A stretch of DNA of 56,671 nucleotides from Flavobacteriales bacterium (lineage in GTDB: Bacteria; Bacteroidota; Bacteroidia; Flavobacteriales_D; Sanyastnellaceae): assembly GCA_947504275.1 (NCBI GenBank), contig CANNHA010000002.1:1-56671 (forward strand), given 5' to 3'. Both the position numbers and the translations under genes were made by a program. Under the pieces are notes generated by a model. That model made no database searches. It had not been told where the DNA came from and saw only the letters and a list, made by a program, of their open reading frames with translations. Shown piece by piece: positions 36,434 through 44,873 of the stretch. Each line of letters starts with the position of its first letter. Position 1 is the stretch's first letter.

Positions 36434-38412
36434 TTGATTTGAATATTAATTTGACATTTATAAACTCTTCCCGGTAAAGCGTATGAGCGGACCTCTTGGT
36501 ACTGAACATCAGCAAGATTTTCGACACCCACTGACCATTGAAGTCCTGAACGTGAAGAATACCTTCCAAGACTAAAATCCAATAGCGAATAATCTGGCAG
36601 CGATGAGCTGATTTCATTTGATTCATCCGTGTATCGCAAACTCGTCCACTTATAATTCATCTGAACGAAAAAATTGGTTTTGTGCATCCACATGCACTCC
36701 ATTCCCCATTTCCATCGAGGAGTATATGGCAACTGCGTCTTGCCTACAGCATCAGCATTGTTCAGATCATTTTGCAGTGTGACTTCATTCATTTGACCAT
36801 AAACCTTTGTTTTTAAAACACTTTGAAATACAGGACAACTCACTTTTACATTTCCATTTATAGATTGCGCCATGACATAGCTCAGATTCACAGGGGTCCA
36901 AATCCCGTTAACGCTAGGTACCCATTGAATCCAATCACTTACCCAACGTTGGTTGTACTCTATGTCAAAAGTTAATTTAGACTGAAAGTCCTTGTCAGGA
37001 CCAAGCATCCATTCAGCAAAAGTCCTAAATCCTTTGGCTGACTCTTGTTTCAGTTCAGGATTACCTGATCCAGGCCAATATAATTCATTAAAATCTGGCA
37101 TTCTTTGTTGAAAAAAAGCAGCCATCTGAAATCTCAGATAATACTTTTGTAAATCGGGATTGGTATTCCCTTTCACCCACTCGATGGTTGCTTCATGCTG
37201 ATCATTGGAGCGTTTTCCCCAATATTGTCTATCCGCCACCAAATAAAAATTCCATCGCTCTCCTAGCCATCTTGACTCGGATAACAATTGAGGAATCTGC
37301 TGATGAATTGGGGGATTCAAATTATATCCCACCCTTACCATCCTGTGATTAGCTTTTACGTTCTGCCAATATCTTCTGAAACGATATTGAAGCAAACCTG
37401 AGAACCAATGTTGTTGAATAATAGTGCTGCTCTCACTCCAACCATTGACACCTTCAAATTGATAATTCACACGATATTGCTGATTGTCCGCCGTTCCGAC
37501 ATAATTCACTGCCCAATTGCGAAGAATCTTTTCTCTTTTGGTTTTGTGTTCCAATCCTACTTGCCACCTGTGAATATCATCGTCTTGCTCTTGCAAATAC
37601 TTGCCATCTTGTCCCATTGTATTGGGAAGTTCTGCATTGCGCCGCACTAACCAATATTGACCTGATAAGTGATTTTGTCCCAAATCAAAATTTGTCTTAT
37701 ACAACAAACCGTATTGAGAGACATCATTATTGGATTGCTCTATGTCTCTTGAACCCAACAAATCCCTCCACTGATACGAAAATTCATTGAGAAAATGACC
37801 TTGAATCCATTTCAATTGATTGAACCATTTCTTATTTTCATCTAAAACTTTATGCTGATTTATTTCACCACCACTTGATTGATTGCGCAGTGAGTTCATT
37901 TCCATCCAAAAACCCACCAAAGGTGAGCGCTCACTTTGGTATTGGTTGAGATGAATATTACCACCAAAGCCCGAATAACCTCCATTTTCGATTGACTTGG
38001 AGGACCCCATGGAAAGTTGATCAAAAAAATAAGTGGGAACCAGAGAAAAATCTGTTTGACCTAACGTGAGAGAATTAAGCGATACCCCCTTCCAAGATAA
38101 TTGGGTATGATCTGGGCTCAATCCATTCATGCGCAACAAACAAGCCGTGCCCTGCGGTCCGTATTGATAAACATTCACTTGTCCGTTCTTGGAGAGCGCT
38201 CTTCCCAAATCCATGCTCTTGTTCAGAGAAAAGAATATGGAATCCATTGTTCCACTCAGTCTGTGAAAAGGCTGAATGTACCGAACTTCAATTTTCTCCA
38301 ACGGAATATTAAAGTAATAACGAGGCAAAGAATCTTCTCCTCCGATTGCAAGCAATTCGACAGTGGAACAGAAAGTCCCCAAAAACAATATGCACTTGAG
38401 CCAATGCTTCAT
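36430..38412 (-). CDS. btuB: BtuB-like TonB-dependent vitamin B12 receptor
   Basis: A 660-residue outer-membrane receptor with a signal peptide (about 1-24), an N-terminal plug domain (about 60-165; RMNGLSPDHTQLSWKGVSLN, SIENGGYSGFGGNIHLNQY) and a 22-strand-type barrel ending with aromatic/charged strands (WSVGVENLADVQYQEVRSYALPG split at the last repeat) and a C-terminal QINIQIK. Specificity for cobalamin follows from the riboswitch just upstream and the BtuG-like partner, not from the barrel itself. It is the first gene of the unit. Confidence 0.85.
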
Positions 38413-38445
38413 ATCATCTCTGAACCTTTTCCCGGATTCATTGAA

Positions 38446-38600
38446 TGGTTAATGCACTTGGCAGGTCTTCTGACTTCACCCCTTCATTCAATGGACCTTC
38501 CCAATTTCTCAGTGGCCTTAGACATTGAACTTCCTTGTTTAAGGGAGGTTTACAGCTGCGGGTACAGTTGGAGTCTTTCACTCCATTCCCTCTTCGTTTT
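38446..38600 (-). ncRNA. Cobalamin (AdoCbl) riboswitch
   Basis: On the minus strand the conserved core is readable in order: gagggaatggagtgaaagactcc, written here as the ggGAA...GTGAAA..CTCC helix (about 38570-38590); the B12 box GCAGCTGTAA (38550-38559); GCCACTG (about 38510-38516) and GGGAAGGT; and the hallmark GAAGTCAGAAGACCTGCC (38460-38477). It ends about 35 nt before the btuB ATG. Binding of adenosylcobalamin is expected to shut off the btuB-btuG pair. A 9-nt complementary pair (38485-38493 with 38439-38447) may belong to the expression platform. Confidence 0.9.
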
Positions 38601-38627
38601 GTTCTTCAACAAAAACCAAATACAAGG

Positions 38628-38635
38628 CAAATATA
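38628..38635 (-). promoter_or_regulatory. -7 promoter box TATATTTG of the B12 uptake unit
   Basis: A perfect TAnnTTTG on the minus strand just upstream of the riboswitch. A TTTG at 38649-38652 is 13 bp away, shorter than usual for a -33 box. Confidence 0.45.
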
Positions 38636-38681
38636 GATAAATACTTAACAAACCCTAATTTAGCAGACTGAATTAATCGAC

Positions 38682-39704
38682 ATGAAAAAAACTCTTCTAT
38701 TTATTTTGCTGTTCACTCAAGGCTTTATTGCATTGTCTCAAAAAACAACTTTGACCGGATCCAATGTCAATATCACCATTATTGCCATGGACTACGCAGC
38801 CAGTAAAAAATCATTCCGTGAATTCATTGTTCAAAACAGCATCACCATCAATTCTCAAGATGAGTCTAAAACCAGTTTGTCAGCCACCTTTGATTTAAAT
38901 CTAGAAGTGTATGCCAAATTAAGACTGCAACTGAATGATTGGGGATACATCAGCAACGATGACATCAATACAACCGGCTATCAATTGGAATTGGATGAAA
39001 TTGATTTAGAGATTGAGTTCATGACCCAAAAGAAAAACTCATTTGAGCAAATTCTTCAACAGCATGAAATGAAGTCAGCGCAATACGAATCACTTTGGAG
39101 AGAAAAACAAGGATTAGAGGATCGAATCTTTAATCTAAAAAAAAGAAGAACCGTTTTAGAGAAAAACGCTCTACCCTATCGGGTGTCTATTACCTTGATG
39201 GAAGAGATTACCAGTCCGCAAGAAAGCAGGGTTACCTTTGTCAATATGCCAGGGGTTGAGTATAGTTATCTTAAAATAGAAAGCCCAAATGACACTGTTT
39301 CTTCAGCCTATTATCAAGGATACTTTTTAAAATACCTATTCACCAAAGGAAAGAGTTACGCTTCAGTAGGGGTTTATCAATCAACACAAAAGCCTGCTGG
39401 TGATAGCACCATCTTTTCAGAATTGTTTGTTATGAATTTTGGTCAAGATTTTTATTCCCGACATTTCGGACGAGGTTCCAATAAATTCGGCAATTTGTAC
39501 TCGGGTTATACCGTTGGTTATATGGCTGCGAGTAACGAAGTAAGATCGCAAGATATTTTTTACTTATCACCTTCTATTGGCCTAGAATTATTCAAAAACA
39601 AGTACATCCTCTGGGATACCAAGATCAACTATTTGATTCCATTCAGCTATCAACGAAACTTGAGAGGATTTGGACTCAATACCTCCATCAACTTTGTATT
39701 CTAA
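38682..39704 (+). CDS. Predicted outer-membrane protein with coiled-coil N-terminal domain
   Basis: A 340-residue protein with signal peptide (MKKTLLFILLFTQGFIALSQ). An N-terminal domain (about 22-195) contains a coiled coil (SFEQILQQHEMKSAQYESLWREKQ region, about 115-160) and resembles DUF4349-like domains. The C-terminal half (about 195-340) has beta strands ending in Phe (LGLNTSINFVF-like end), consistent with a small barrel. It is divergent from the B12 locus, with about 270 nt between. Function not recognised. Confidence 0.7.
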   Translation: MKKTLLFILLFTQGFIALSQKTTLTGSNVNITIIAMDYAASKKSFREFIVQNSITINSQDESKTSLSATFDLNLEVYAKLRLQLNDWGYISNDDINTTGYQLELDEIDLEIEFMTQKKNSFEQILQQHEMKSAQYESLWREKQGLEDRIFNLKKRRTVLEKNALPYRVSITLMEEITSPQESRVTFVNMPGVEYSYLKIESPNDTVSSAYYQGYFLKYLFTKGKSYASVGVYQSTQKPAGDSTIFSELFVMNFGQDFYSRHFGRGSNKFGNLYSGYTVGYMAASNEVRSQDIFYLSPSIGLELFKNKYILWDTKINYLIPFSYQRNLRGFGLNTSINFVF

Positions 39705-39761
39705 ATTGTTAGACAATAAAACCATTTCATTTGCGTTAATCAAAAAAAATAAAAAACGCTT

Positions 39762-39902
39762 ATGGCAGATTCTACTCTTGTTGTTTCAAAAATCAATCAC
39801 CAACCTTCTTCAGAAATCATTGAAAACATTTTGGCTTATTCAGCTGGATTAAAAGTGATGCGCACCAAAGAAGGAGATGTTTTTTGTGAACTAATGAATT
39901 GA
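39762..39902 (+). CDS. Small conserved-looking 46-residue ORF
   Basis: ATG to TGA gives a 46-residue product beginning MADSTLVVSKINHQPSSEII with the core ILAYSAGLKVMRTKEGDV and ending CELMN. From memory, short Bacteroidota proteins with the pattern ILxYSxxLxVxxTK and a terminal L-x-N are common, which supports it as real. It has a terminator 20 nt after its stop. It is too short for most gene finders and its function is unknown. Confidence 0.55.
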   Translation: MADSTLVVSKINHQPSSEIIENILAYSAGLKVMRTKEGDVFCELMN

Positions 39903-39920
39903 TTCGCTCAATGAATCAAC

Positions 39921-39953
39921 AAAAAGGGCTGCACATGCAGCCCTTTATTTTTT
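39921..39953. terminator. Bidirectional intrinsic terminator
   Basis: An 11-bp stem aaagggctgca/tgcagcccttt (39923-39933 with 39936-39946) is flanked by A-rich and T-rich tracts. It serves the small ORF on the plus strand and sucD on the minus strand. Confidence 0.8.
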
Positions 39954-39968
39954 ATCCATCTTGAATGA

Positions 39969-40838
39969 TTACTTCAACAAAGCAGCCATTGCTTGACCAA
40001 TTTCTGCTGGTGAATCAACAACAGTGATTCCGCACTCACGCATGATTTTTTTCTTTGCACTCGCTGACTCATGTTCACCTGAAACAATTGCTCCAGCATG
40101 GCCCATTGTTCTTCCTTTGGGAGCAGTCTCTCCAGCGATAAATCCTACAACAGGTTTGTTGCCGTGTTCTTTGATCCACATAGCGGCCTTTGGCTCCAAC
40201 TCACCACCAATCTCACCAATCATGATGATTCCTTTGGTGTGGGGGTCATTCATCAACAATTGAACAGCTTCAAGGGTTGTCGTTCCAATGATAGGGTCTC
40301 CACCAATACCGATAGCTGTAGTAACACCCAATCCAGCCTTGGCAACTTGGTCAGCAGCTTCATACGTTAAAGTTCCTGACTTGGAAACAATACCTACTGT
40401 TCCTGGTTTGAATACAAAACCTGGCATGATGCCCACCTTGGCTTCTCCCGCTGTAATAATTCCTGGACAGTTGGGGCCTATCAAACGAGCACCTCTTGCC
40501 ACTGCATAAGTCTTGGCTTTTACCATATCTGCAACAGGAATTCCTTCCGTGATGGTCACAATGACTTTGATTCCTGCATCAGCTGCTTCCATAATGGCAT
40601 CAGCTGCAAATGCTGGAGGAACAAAAATAATGGTTACATCAGCACCAGCCTTTTGAACAGCTTCTTCAACCGTATTAAAAACCGGACGGTCAAGATGAAC
40701 GGATCCACCCTTTCCAGGTGTAACTCCACCCACAACGTTTGTTCCGTATTCAATCATTTGTTGCGCATGAAAAGTTCCTTCACTTCCAGTGAATCCTTGA
40801 ACGATGACGCGTGAATCTTTGCCAACTAGTACACCCAT
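39969..40838 (-). CDS. sucD: Succinyl-CoA synthetase, alpha subunit
   Basis: A 289-residue subunit of the citric acid cycle enzyme that makes succinate and a nucleoside triphosphate from succinyl-CoA. The CoA-binding domain starts GKDSRVIVQGFTGSEGTFHAQ, followed by VGGVTPGKGG, GPNCPGIITAGEAKVGIMPG, the SKSGTLTYEAADQ segment and the phospho-His loop GRTMGHAGAIVSG. The beta subunit gene is not adjacent. A TATTTTCG promoter box lies 19 nt upstream. Confidence 0.96.
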   Translation of the reverse strand: MGVLVGKDSRVIVQGFTGSEGTFHAQQMIEYGTNVVGGVTPGKGGSVHLDRPVFNTVEEAVQKAGADVTIIFVPPAFAADAIMEAADAGIKVIVTITEGIPVADMVKAKTYAVARGARLIGPNCPGIITAGEAKVGIMPGFVFKPGTVGIVSKSGTLTYEAADQVAKAGLGVTTAIGIGGDPIIGTTTLEAVQLLMNDPHTKGIIMIGEIGGELEPKAAMWIKEHGNKPVVGFIAGETAPKGRTMGHAGAIVSGEHESASAKKKIMRECGITVVDSPAEIGQAMAALLK

Positions 40839-40857
40839 TTCTTTTTGAATTTGAATG

Positions 40858-40865
40858 CGAAAATA
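40858..40865 (-). promoter_or_regulatory. -7 promoter box TATTTTCG of sucD
   Basis: The minus strand reads TATTTTCG, one mismatch from TAnnTTTG, 19 nt before the sucD ATG. Confidence 0.4.
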
Positions 40866-40926
40866 AACGAGAACCGTATAACCTCGAATATTTTTTTATA
40901 ACTGAAACCATTTCCAAAGCGTTTCG

Positions 40927-40934
40927 TATACTTG
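40927..40934 (+). promoter_or_regulatory. -7 box TATACTTG, 4 nt before the monooxygenase gene
   Basis: TATACTTG differs from TAnnTTTG at one position and is followed by tgtt and the ATG at 40939, the same 4-nt spacing seen at accC, the WD40 gene and trmB. Confidence 0.4.
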
Positions 40935-40938
40935 TGTT

Positions 40939-42021
40939 ATGAGTAAAATAGCCATTATTGGAGGTGGCGTAGCAGGTTTAATTGCTGCGCTTGAGCTGCA
41001 GAAACGTGATTTCCACATTGATATATATGATCAAAACTTTTTACAAGGAAATCTTGGTTTTGGCTTTTTGCTAATGCCCAATGGTGTGAATGGCCTAAAA
41101 GAAATGGGGCTTTGGGACAACATAGCACCTTGGGTCACACCTGCAAAGCAAGTCATGACCATGAATGATGCTATGGAAATCAAAAACATTACTCCATTGG
41201 AAAATGTCTTTGGCATTAGCCGAACCAACTTTTTACAGATGCTGTCCCAAAAAATACAATCCAATGTGACCTATTTGCAAGATTATGTGAGTCTCAATGA
41301 AAAAAGAGAACTGACTTACGGAGGCCAATTATTTGACAAAGAAAGCTATGACTGGATATTGGGATGCGACGGTTCACATTCCGTCGTAAGAAACTACTTG
41401 TTTCCCGACGCTGAAACCATTGATGCGCCAACCTATGAAATAAATGGCTCCTACTATGACGAAACTTTCTGTGCGCAAAATGCCGGGTCTTTAATCAAAA
41501 TTATCTTTGATGAACCTGGAATAGCCGTTGGATTTCTTCCTCTGAAAACAGGACAAGTTATCTATTACGTTCAATTGGCTAAAAGGCTCTATCCCGAGCC
41601 AACCAGAAATGCTGATTTAGCAACATTTACTCAGGAATTGCTATCAAAATACAAGCATCCATGGATTCAAAATCTTATTCAAAACCACGTACATACACCA
41701 TACTTATGGCGAGGAAGAATTCTGATTGGTGTAGATCAATATGTGGTGGACAATATGGTACTTATGGGAGATGCTGCTCATATTGTATTACCTTTTACAA
41801 GTCAAGGAACGAATTTAGCGATTGAGGATGTATTGTCTTTTACCACAACGCATGATATCATCAGCAACAAGTCAGGAGTAGCTTTGGCTCATTTCAATAA
41901 CCGACGAGCAGATTGTGAAAGGATTGCATTTGAAGGAATGGAATATGCCCATCTATTTGCTACAGAGCCATCTGATTTCATGATTCAACATGTTCCACTC
42001 GCTTATGATCAACATTCATGA
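40939..42021 (+). CDS. FAD-dependent monooxygenase (aromatic hydroxylase type)
   Basis: A 360-residue flavoprotein of the PHBH-fold hydroxylase group. FAD motifs: GxGxxG as IIGGGVAGLIAALELQ at 5-20, the DG motif CDGSHSVVRNYLF, and the GD motif MGDAAHIVLPFTSQGTNLAIED. Enzymes of this group hydroxylate aromatic or related rings with NAD(P)H and oxygen. The stop overlaps the aminotransferase ATG (ATGA), so the two form a two-gene operon. The substrate is unknown. Confidence 0.85.
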   Translation: MSKIAIIGGGVAGLIAALELQKRDFHIDIYDQNFLQGNLGFGFLLMPNGVNGLKEMGLWDNIAPWVTPAKQVMTMNDAMEIKNITPLENVFGISRTNFLQMLSQKIQSNVTYLQDYVSLNEKRELTYGGQLFDKESYDWILGCDGSHSVVRNYLFPDAETIDAPTYEINGSYYDETFCAQNAGSLIKIIFDEPGIAVGFLPLKTGQVIYYVQLAKRLYPEPTRNADLATFTQELLSKYKHPWIQNLIQNHVHTPYLWRGRILIGVDQYVVDNMVLMGDAAHIVLPFTSQGTNLAIEDVLSFTTTHDIISNKSGVALAHFNNRRADCERIAFEGMEYAHLFATEPSDFMIQHVPLAYDQHS

Positions 42022-43163
42022 CATACAAAAACAGCATACCATACTCATTCTTGAAGTCCAATGCATTCAACTTGCGTTGGGCTGTAGTGGCGGATGATGT
42101 CATTCCATTGACAGCCGCTGATGGCGACCTCCCCTTTTCACCTGAAATCAGTCAAGCCATCATCAAGGCCAGTGAGAATAACCTTCTCCCTTATGGACAA
42201 CCACAGGGTAATTTGTCTTTTAGAGAATCCATTGCCGCTCATTTCAAAAGCAATAAATCATCTTCCATCCAAGCAGATCAGGTATTGGCCACCAATAGCG
42301 CTGCAGCGGCCATTCAAGACTGGTGCTATCATTTCCTGCAGCCAGGAGATGAGGTATTGATTCCTGATCCCGTTGATTTTCTTTTGGGATACTGTGCTGA
42401 AAAAGCCGGAGCTAAAGTGAAAAGAATTGCTGCTGAACCCATCTGGGATGCGGCTCAATGGCAAGCATCCATCACAGAAAAGACAAAGGCCATCATGATC
42501 TGTCATCCGCACAATCCTTTGGGATTTAATTACGATGCGGATTCACTCCTGTCCATAAGTCGTTTTGTAAAAGAAAACAACCTCATGTTGCTATCAGATG
42601 AAGTTTGGAGTGATCTGGTTTGGGATCGTTCTTTTGAAAGTATGGCCAAATACTGTAATCAAGCCTGGATTGTTTACGGTCTTTCCAAAGGATTTGGGCT
42701 AGCGGGATTGAGAATCGGAGCACTGATTGGCCCCAATAAAGATGAAATTCAATCCTTGATGGATTCACAGGGATATTCTAGAACGACACATGGCGTTTCC
42801 ACCCTTTCTCAAGTAGCTGCAAGAGCCGCGCTTGAATCCACTCAAGCTGGGAAATTGTATCGAAAGCCAATTGAACAAACGCTGAATCATGCCATTCAAA
42901 GATTAGCGTCAGAACAATCATTTTTCCGGGTAACAAAACCTACAGCAACTTTTGTCCTGTGGTTAAAAATACCCAAGGAATCAAATGCTGAAAAACTATG
43001 TCAGCGACTGGAGAGCGAAGCCAAAGTAAAATTGGTCCCTGGACTGCCTCAGTGGTTTGGACCGGGTGCAGAAGGTCATGTAAGAATGAGTTGCGCCACA
43101 TCTATTGAAGTCATGGATGAAGCATTAAACAGAATTTTTGATTGGTTAAAATCCAATACCTAG
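42018..43163 (+). CDS. PLP-dependent class I/II aminotransferase
   Basis: A 381-residue fold-type I PLP enzyme. It shows the N-terminal LTAADGDLPFSPEIS, LPYGQPQGNLSFRESIA, ATNSAAAAIQDWCYHFLQPGDEV, MICHPHNPLGFNYD (Asn contacting PLP), LSDEVWSDLVW (Asp) and the Schiff-base Lys in YGLSKGFGLAGLRIGAL. The sequence is nearest in feel to MalY/PatB or generic aminotransferases. It is translationally coupled to the monooxygenase; together they may process an amino acid-derived aromatic compound, which is inference. Confidence 0.85.
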   Translation: MTYKNSIPYSFLKSNAFNLRWAVVADDVIPLTAADGDLPFSPEISQAIIKASENNLLPYGQPQGNLSFRESIAAHFKSNKSSSIQADQVLATNSAAAAIQDWCYHFLQPGDEVLIPDPVDFLLGYCAEKAGAKVKRIAAEPIWDAAQWQASITEKTKAIMICHPHNPLGFNYDADSLLSISRFVKENNLMLLSDEVWSDLVWDRSFESMAKYCNQAWIVYGLSKGFGLAGLRIGALIGPNKDEIQSLMDSQGYSRTTHGVSTLSQVAARAALESTQAGKLYRKPIEQTLNHAIQRLASEQSFFRVTKPTATFVLWLKIPKESNAEKLCQRLESEAKVKLVPGLPQWFGPGAEGHVRMSCATSIEVMDEALNRIFDWLKSNT

Positions 43164-44101
43164 TGAGTCAATTCAAACCAGCGGACGCCCAAATATTCTT
43201 GTTCTGTTTGACCTGGGGTTGGGAAAAACACCAGCTCAGCTTTGGTCTTGATGGCTTTTAAATCCATTAGGGATGAATAACCTGGTCGCATCATTATTTT
43301 CTCTGCACCCAATAATACAGCTGCCATGGTTGCATCATCCAGGTGTGAAATCAAATCTACATTGCCTTCTTTAATAGTTCGGTTCAAATGCGGCTGGCCG
43401 GATATGATCAAGCATCGCTTCCCAGATGAAAGAAAAAGCTGCATGAGTTGTTGCTCTAATACTGTTCGTTGTAATTCAGGACCACTGATCCAACCTACCC
43501 ACTCGTAATTGGTCTTTTGGTTTTCCCATCTCTGAGTATTAAAGCGACTCAACCAACCGATGAAGGTCACAGGGAAAGATGTCTGAAAACGACTCAAATT
43601 ACCTGATAAACGTAATGATTCATCTTCAATATCCGGAATCCAAATCGCATCAAATCTTTTCATCCTTTTCCAAAATAATCTTTGGTAGATGAGGCTCATC
43701 CAAGATGGCATGATGGGATTGGTTTGATGGGTAATGAAAACAGAATGAACCTTTGGGAGGAAAACACCAAATCGATTGTCTGCAATCACCTCATCAAAAT
43801 GATGGATTTCATGTTGCTTTTTAAGCCAACGATGCTCTTGGAGGATAGTCCACTCCCACAAGGGCCACTGAGCAATCAAGCTAAACCATGTGATACCCAT
43901 TGAAGAATATCGAACAGGATAGCCCGGACACCCCTCTAAGAAAGTCAATTGAGGAAAATATTGTCTTAACCATTTACCAGAAGGACCACTTCCTGCAATG
44001 AAAACTTGGTGACCTTTTTGCACCTCTCGATGAATCAGCTCAGCGCATCTGGTGGCGTGACCCAATCCCCAATTCATCGGAACAAACAAAATCTTTTTCA
44101 T
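43160..44101 (-). CDS. MurG-like (GT28-type) glycosyltransferase
   Basis: A 313-residue GT-B-fold protein. The N-terminal ILFVPMNWGLGHATRCAELI matches the glycine-rich start of GT28/MurG-like and related enzymes, VFIAGSGPSGKWL follows, and the C-terminal donor domain has LIISGQPHLNRTIKEG, a LGAEKIMMRPGYSSLMD loop and KAELVFFPTPGQTEQEYLG. The frame is open from 44137, but MKKILFVPMN at 44101 is the natural start. Its stop overlaps the convergent aminotransferase stop by 4 bp. The acceptor is unknown. Confidence 0.8.
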   Translation of the reverse strand: MKKILFVPMNWGLGHATRCAELIHREVQKGHQVFIAGSGPSGKWLRQYFPQLTFLEGCPGYPVRYSSMGITWFSLIAQWPLWEWTILQEHRWLKKQHEIHHFDEVIADNRFGVFLPKVHSVFITHQTNPIMPSWMSLIYQRLFWKRMKRFDAIWIPDIEDESLRLSGNLSRFQTSFPVTFIGWLSRFNTQRWENQKTNYEWVGWISGPELQRTVLEQQLMQLFLSSGKRCLIISGQPHLNRTIKEGNVDLISHLDDATMAAVLLGAEKIMMRPGYSSLMDLKAIKTKAELVFFPTPGQTEQEYLGVRWFELTH

Positions 44102-44141
44102 TGCGTGTGCCAAGATCAATAAAAAATTTTGATTCACGCCT

Positions 44142-44149
44142 TAAATTTG
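44142..44149 (+). promoter_or_regulatory. -7 box TAAATTTG, 4 nt before trmB
   Basis: A perfect TAnnTTTG followed by cacg and the trmB ATG at 44154. No -33 TTTG is seen at the expected spacing. Confidence 0.5.
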
Positions 44150-44153
44150 CACG

Positions 44154-44873
44154 ATGGCAAAGGACAAATTGAAAAGATGGGCGGAGAATAAAACGTTTGA
44201 TCATGTATTTGAACCCAATCTTCTTCCAATCATCAAAGAGGGGAAGACTTTCATGAAGGGGGAATGGCGCAGCAAATTTTTCAAGAACAATCATCCTTTG
44301 GTGATTGAATTGGGCTGTGGCAAGGGAGAATATACTGTGCAATTGGCAGAGGCCAATCCCAACATCAATTACTTGGGAATCGACGTGAAAGGACACCGCT
44401 TCAATCATGGAGCCCGCATTGCCAAAGCAAAGGGCCTAAAGAATGTTGCCTTTCTCAGAACACGAATTGAGTTCATCGAAGCCTTTTTTGACACCAACGA
44501 GGTGGACGAAATATGGCTAACCTTTTCAGACCCACAACCAAAAGATGACATTGGCTTAAAGAGAATCACTTCGGTCTTCTTTTGGAAAAAATATGCCTCC
44601 TTCCTAAAAGAAAATGGCATCATCCACATCAAACACGACAATCCCATGATCTATGAAAGCGCAATGGAAGAATTGGATACTACTCCATTTGTGATTCAAA
44701 GCCACTCCGCTGATGTATATGGAGATTACATTAAGAAGGTAGATTCAAAATGGAAAAGCATTTTGTCCATCAGAACCTATTATGAAAGCCGTTGGTTGGA
44801 GGAAGGAAAAAAGATACATTACGTTCGATTTAAAGCAAGAAATCTTCAAGGATGGTCTAACAGCATCGTTTGA
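44154..44873 (+). CDS. trmB: tRNA (guanine-N7)-methyltransferase
   Basis: A 239-residue SAM-dependent enzyme that makes m7G46 in tRNA. The SAM-binding core is VIELGCGKGEYTVQLAEANP, then YLGIDVKGHRFNHGARIAK and the catalytic IWLTFSDPQPKDD, with later HIKHDNPMIYESAM. It is slightly longer than E. coli TrmB through an N-terminal basic stretch. Its 3' end overlaps the convergent glycosyltransferase gene by 28 bp. Confidence 0.94.
   Translation: MAKDKLKRWAENKTFDHVFEPNLLPIIKEGKTFMKGEWRSKFFKNNHPLVIELGCGKGEYTVQLAEANPNINYLGIDVKGHRFNHGARIAKAKGLKNVAFLRTRIEFIEAFFDTNEVDEIWLTFSDPQPKDDIGLKRITSVFFWKKYASFLKENGIIHIKHDNPMIYESAMEELDTTPFVIQSHSADVYGDYIKKVDSKWKSILSIRTYYESRWLEEGKKIHYVRFKARNLQGWSNSIV

Noticed and set aside
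44846-44873. 28-bp tail-to-tail overlap of trmB and the GT-C gene as a regulatory antisense site
   Set aside because: Short convergent overlaps are common in compact genomes; nothing else points to regulation.
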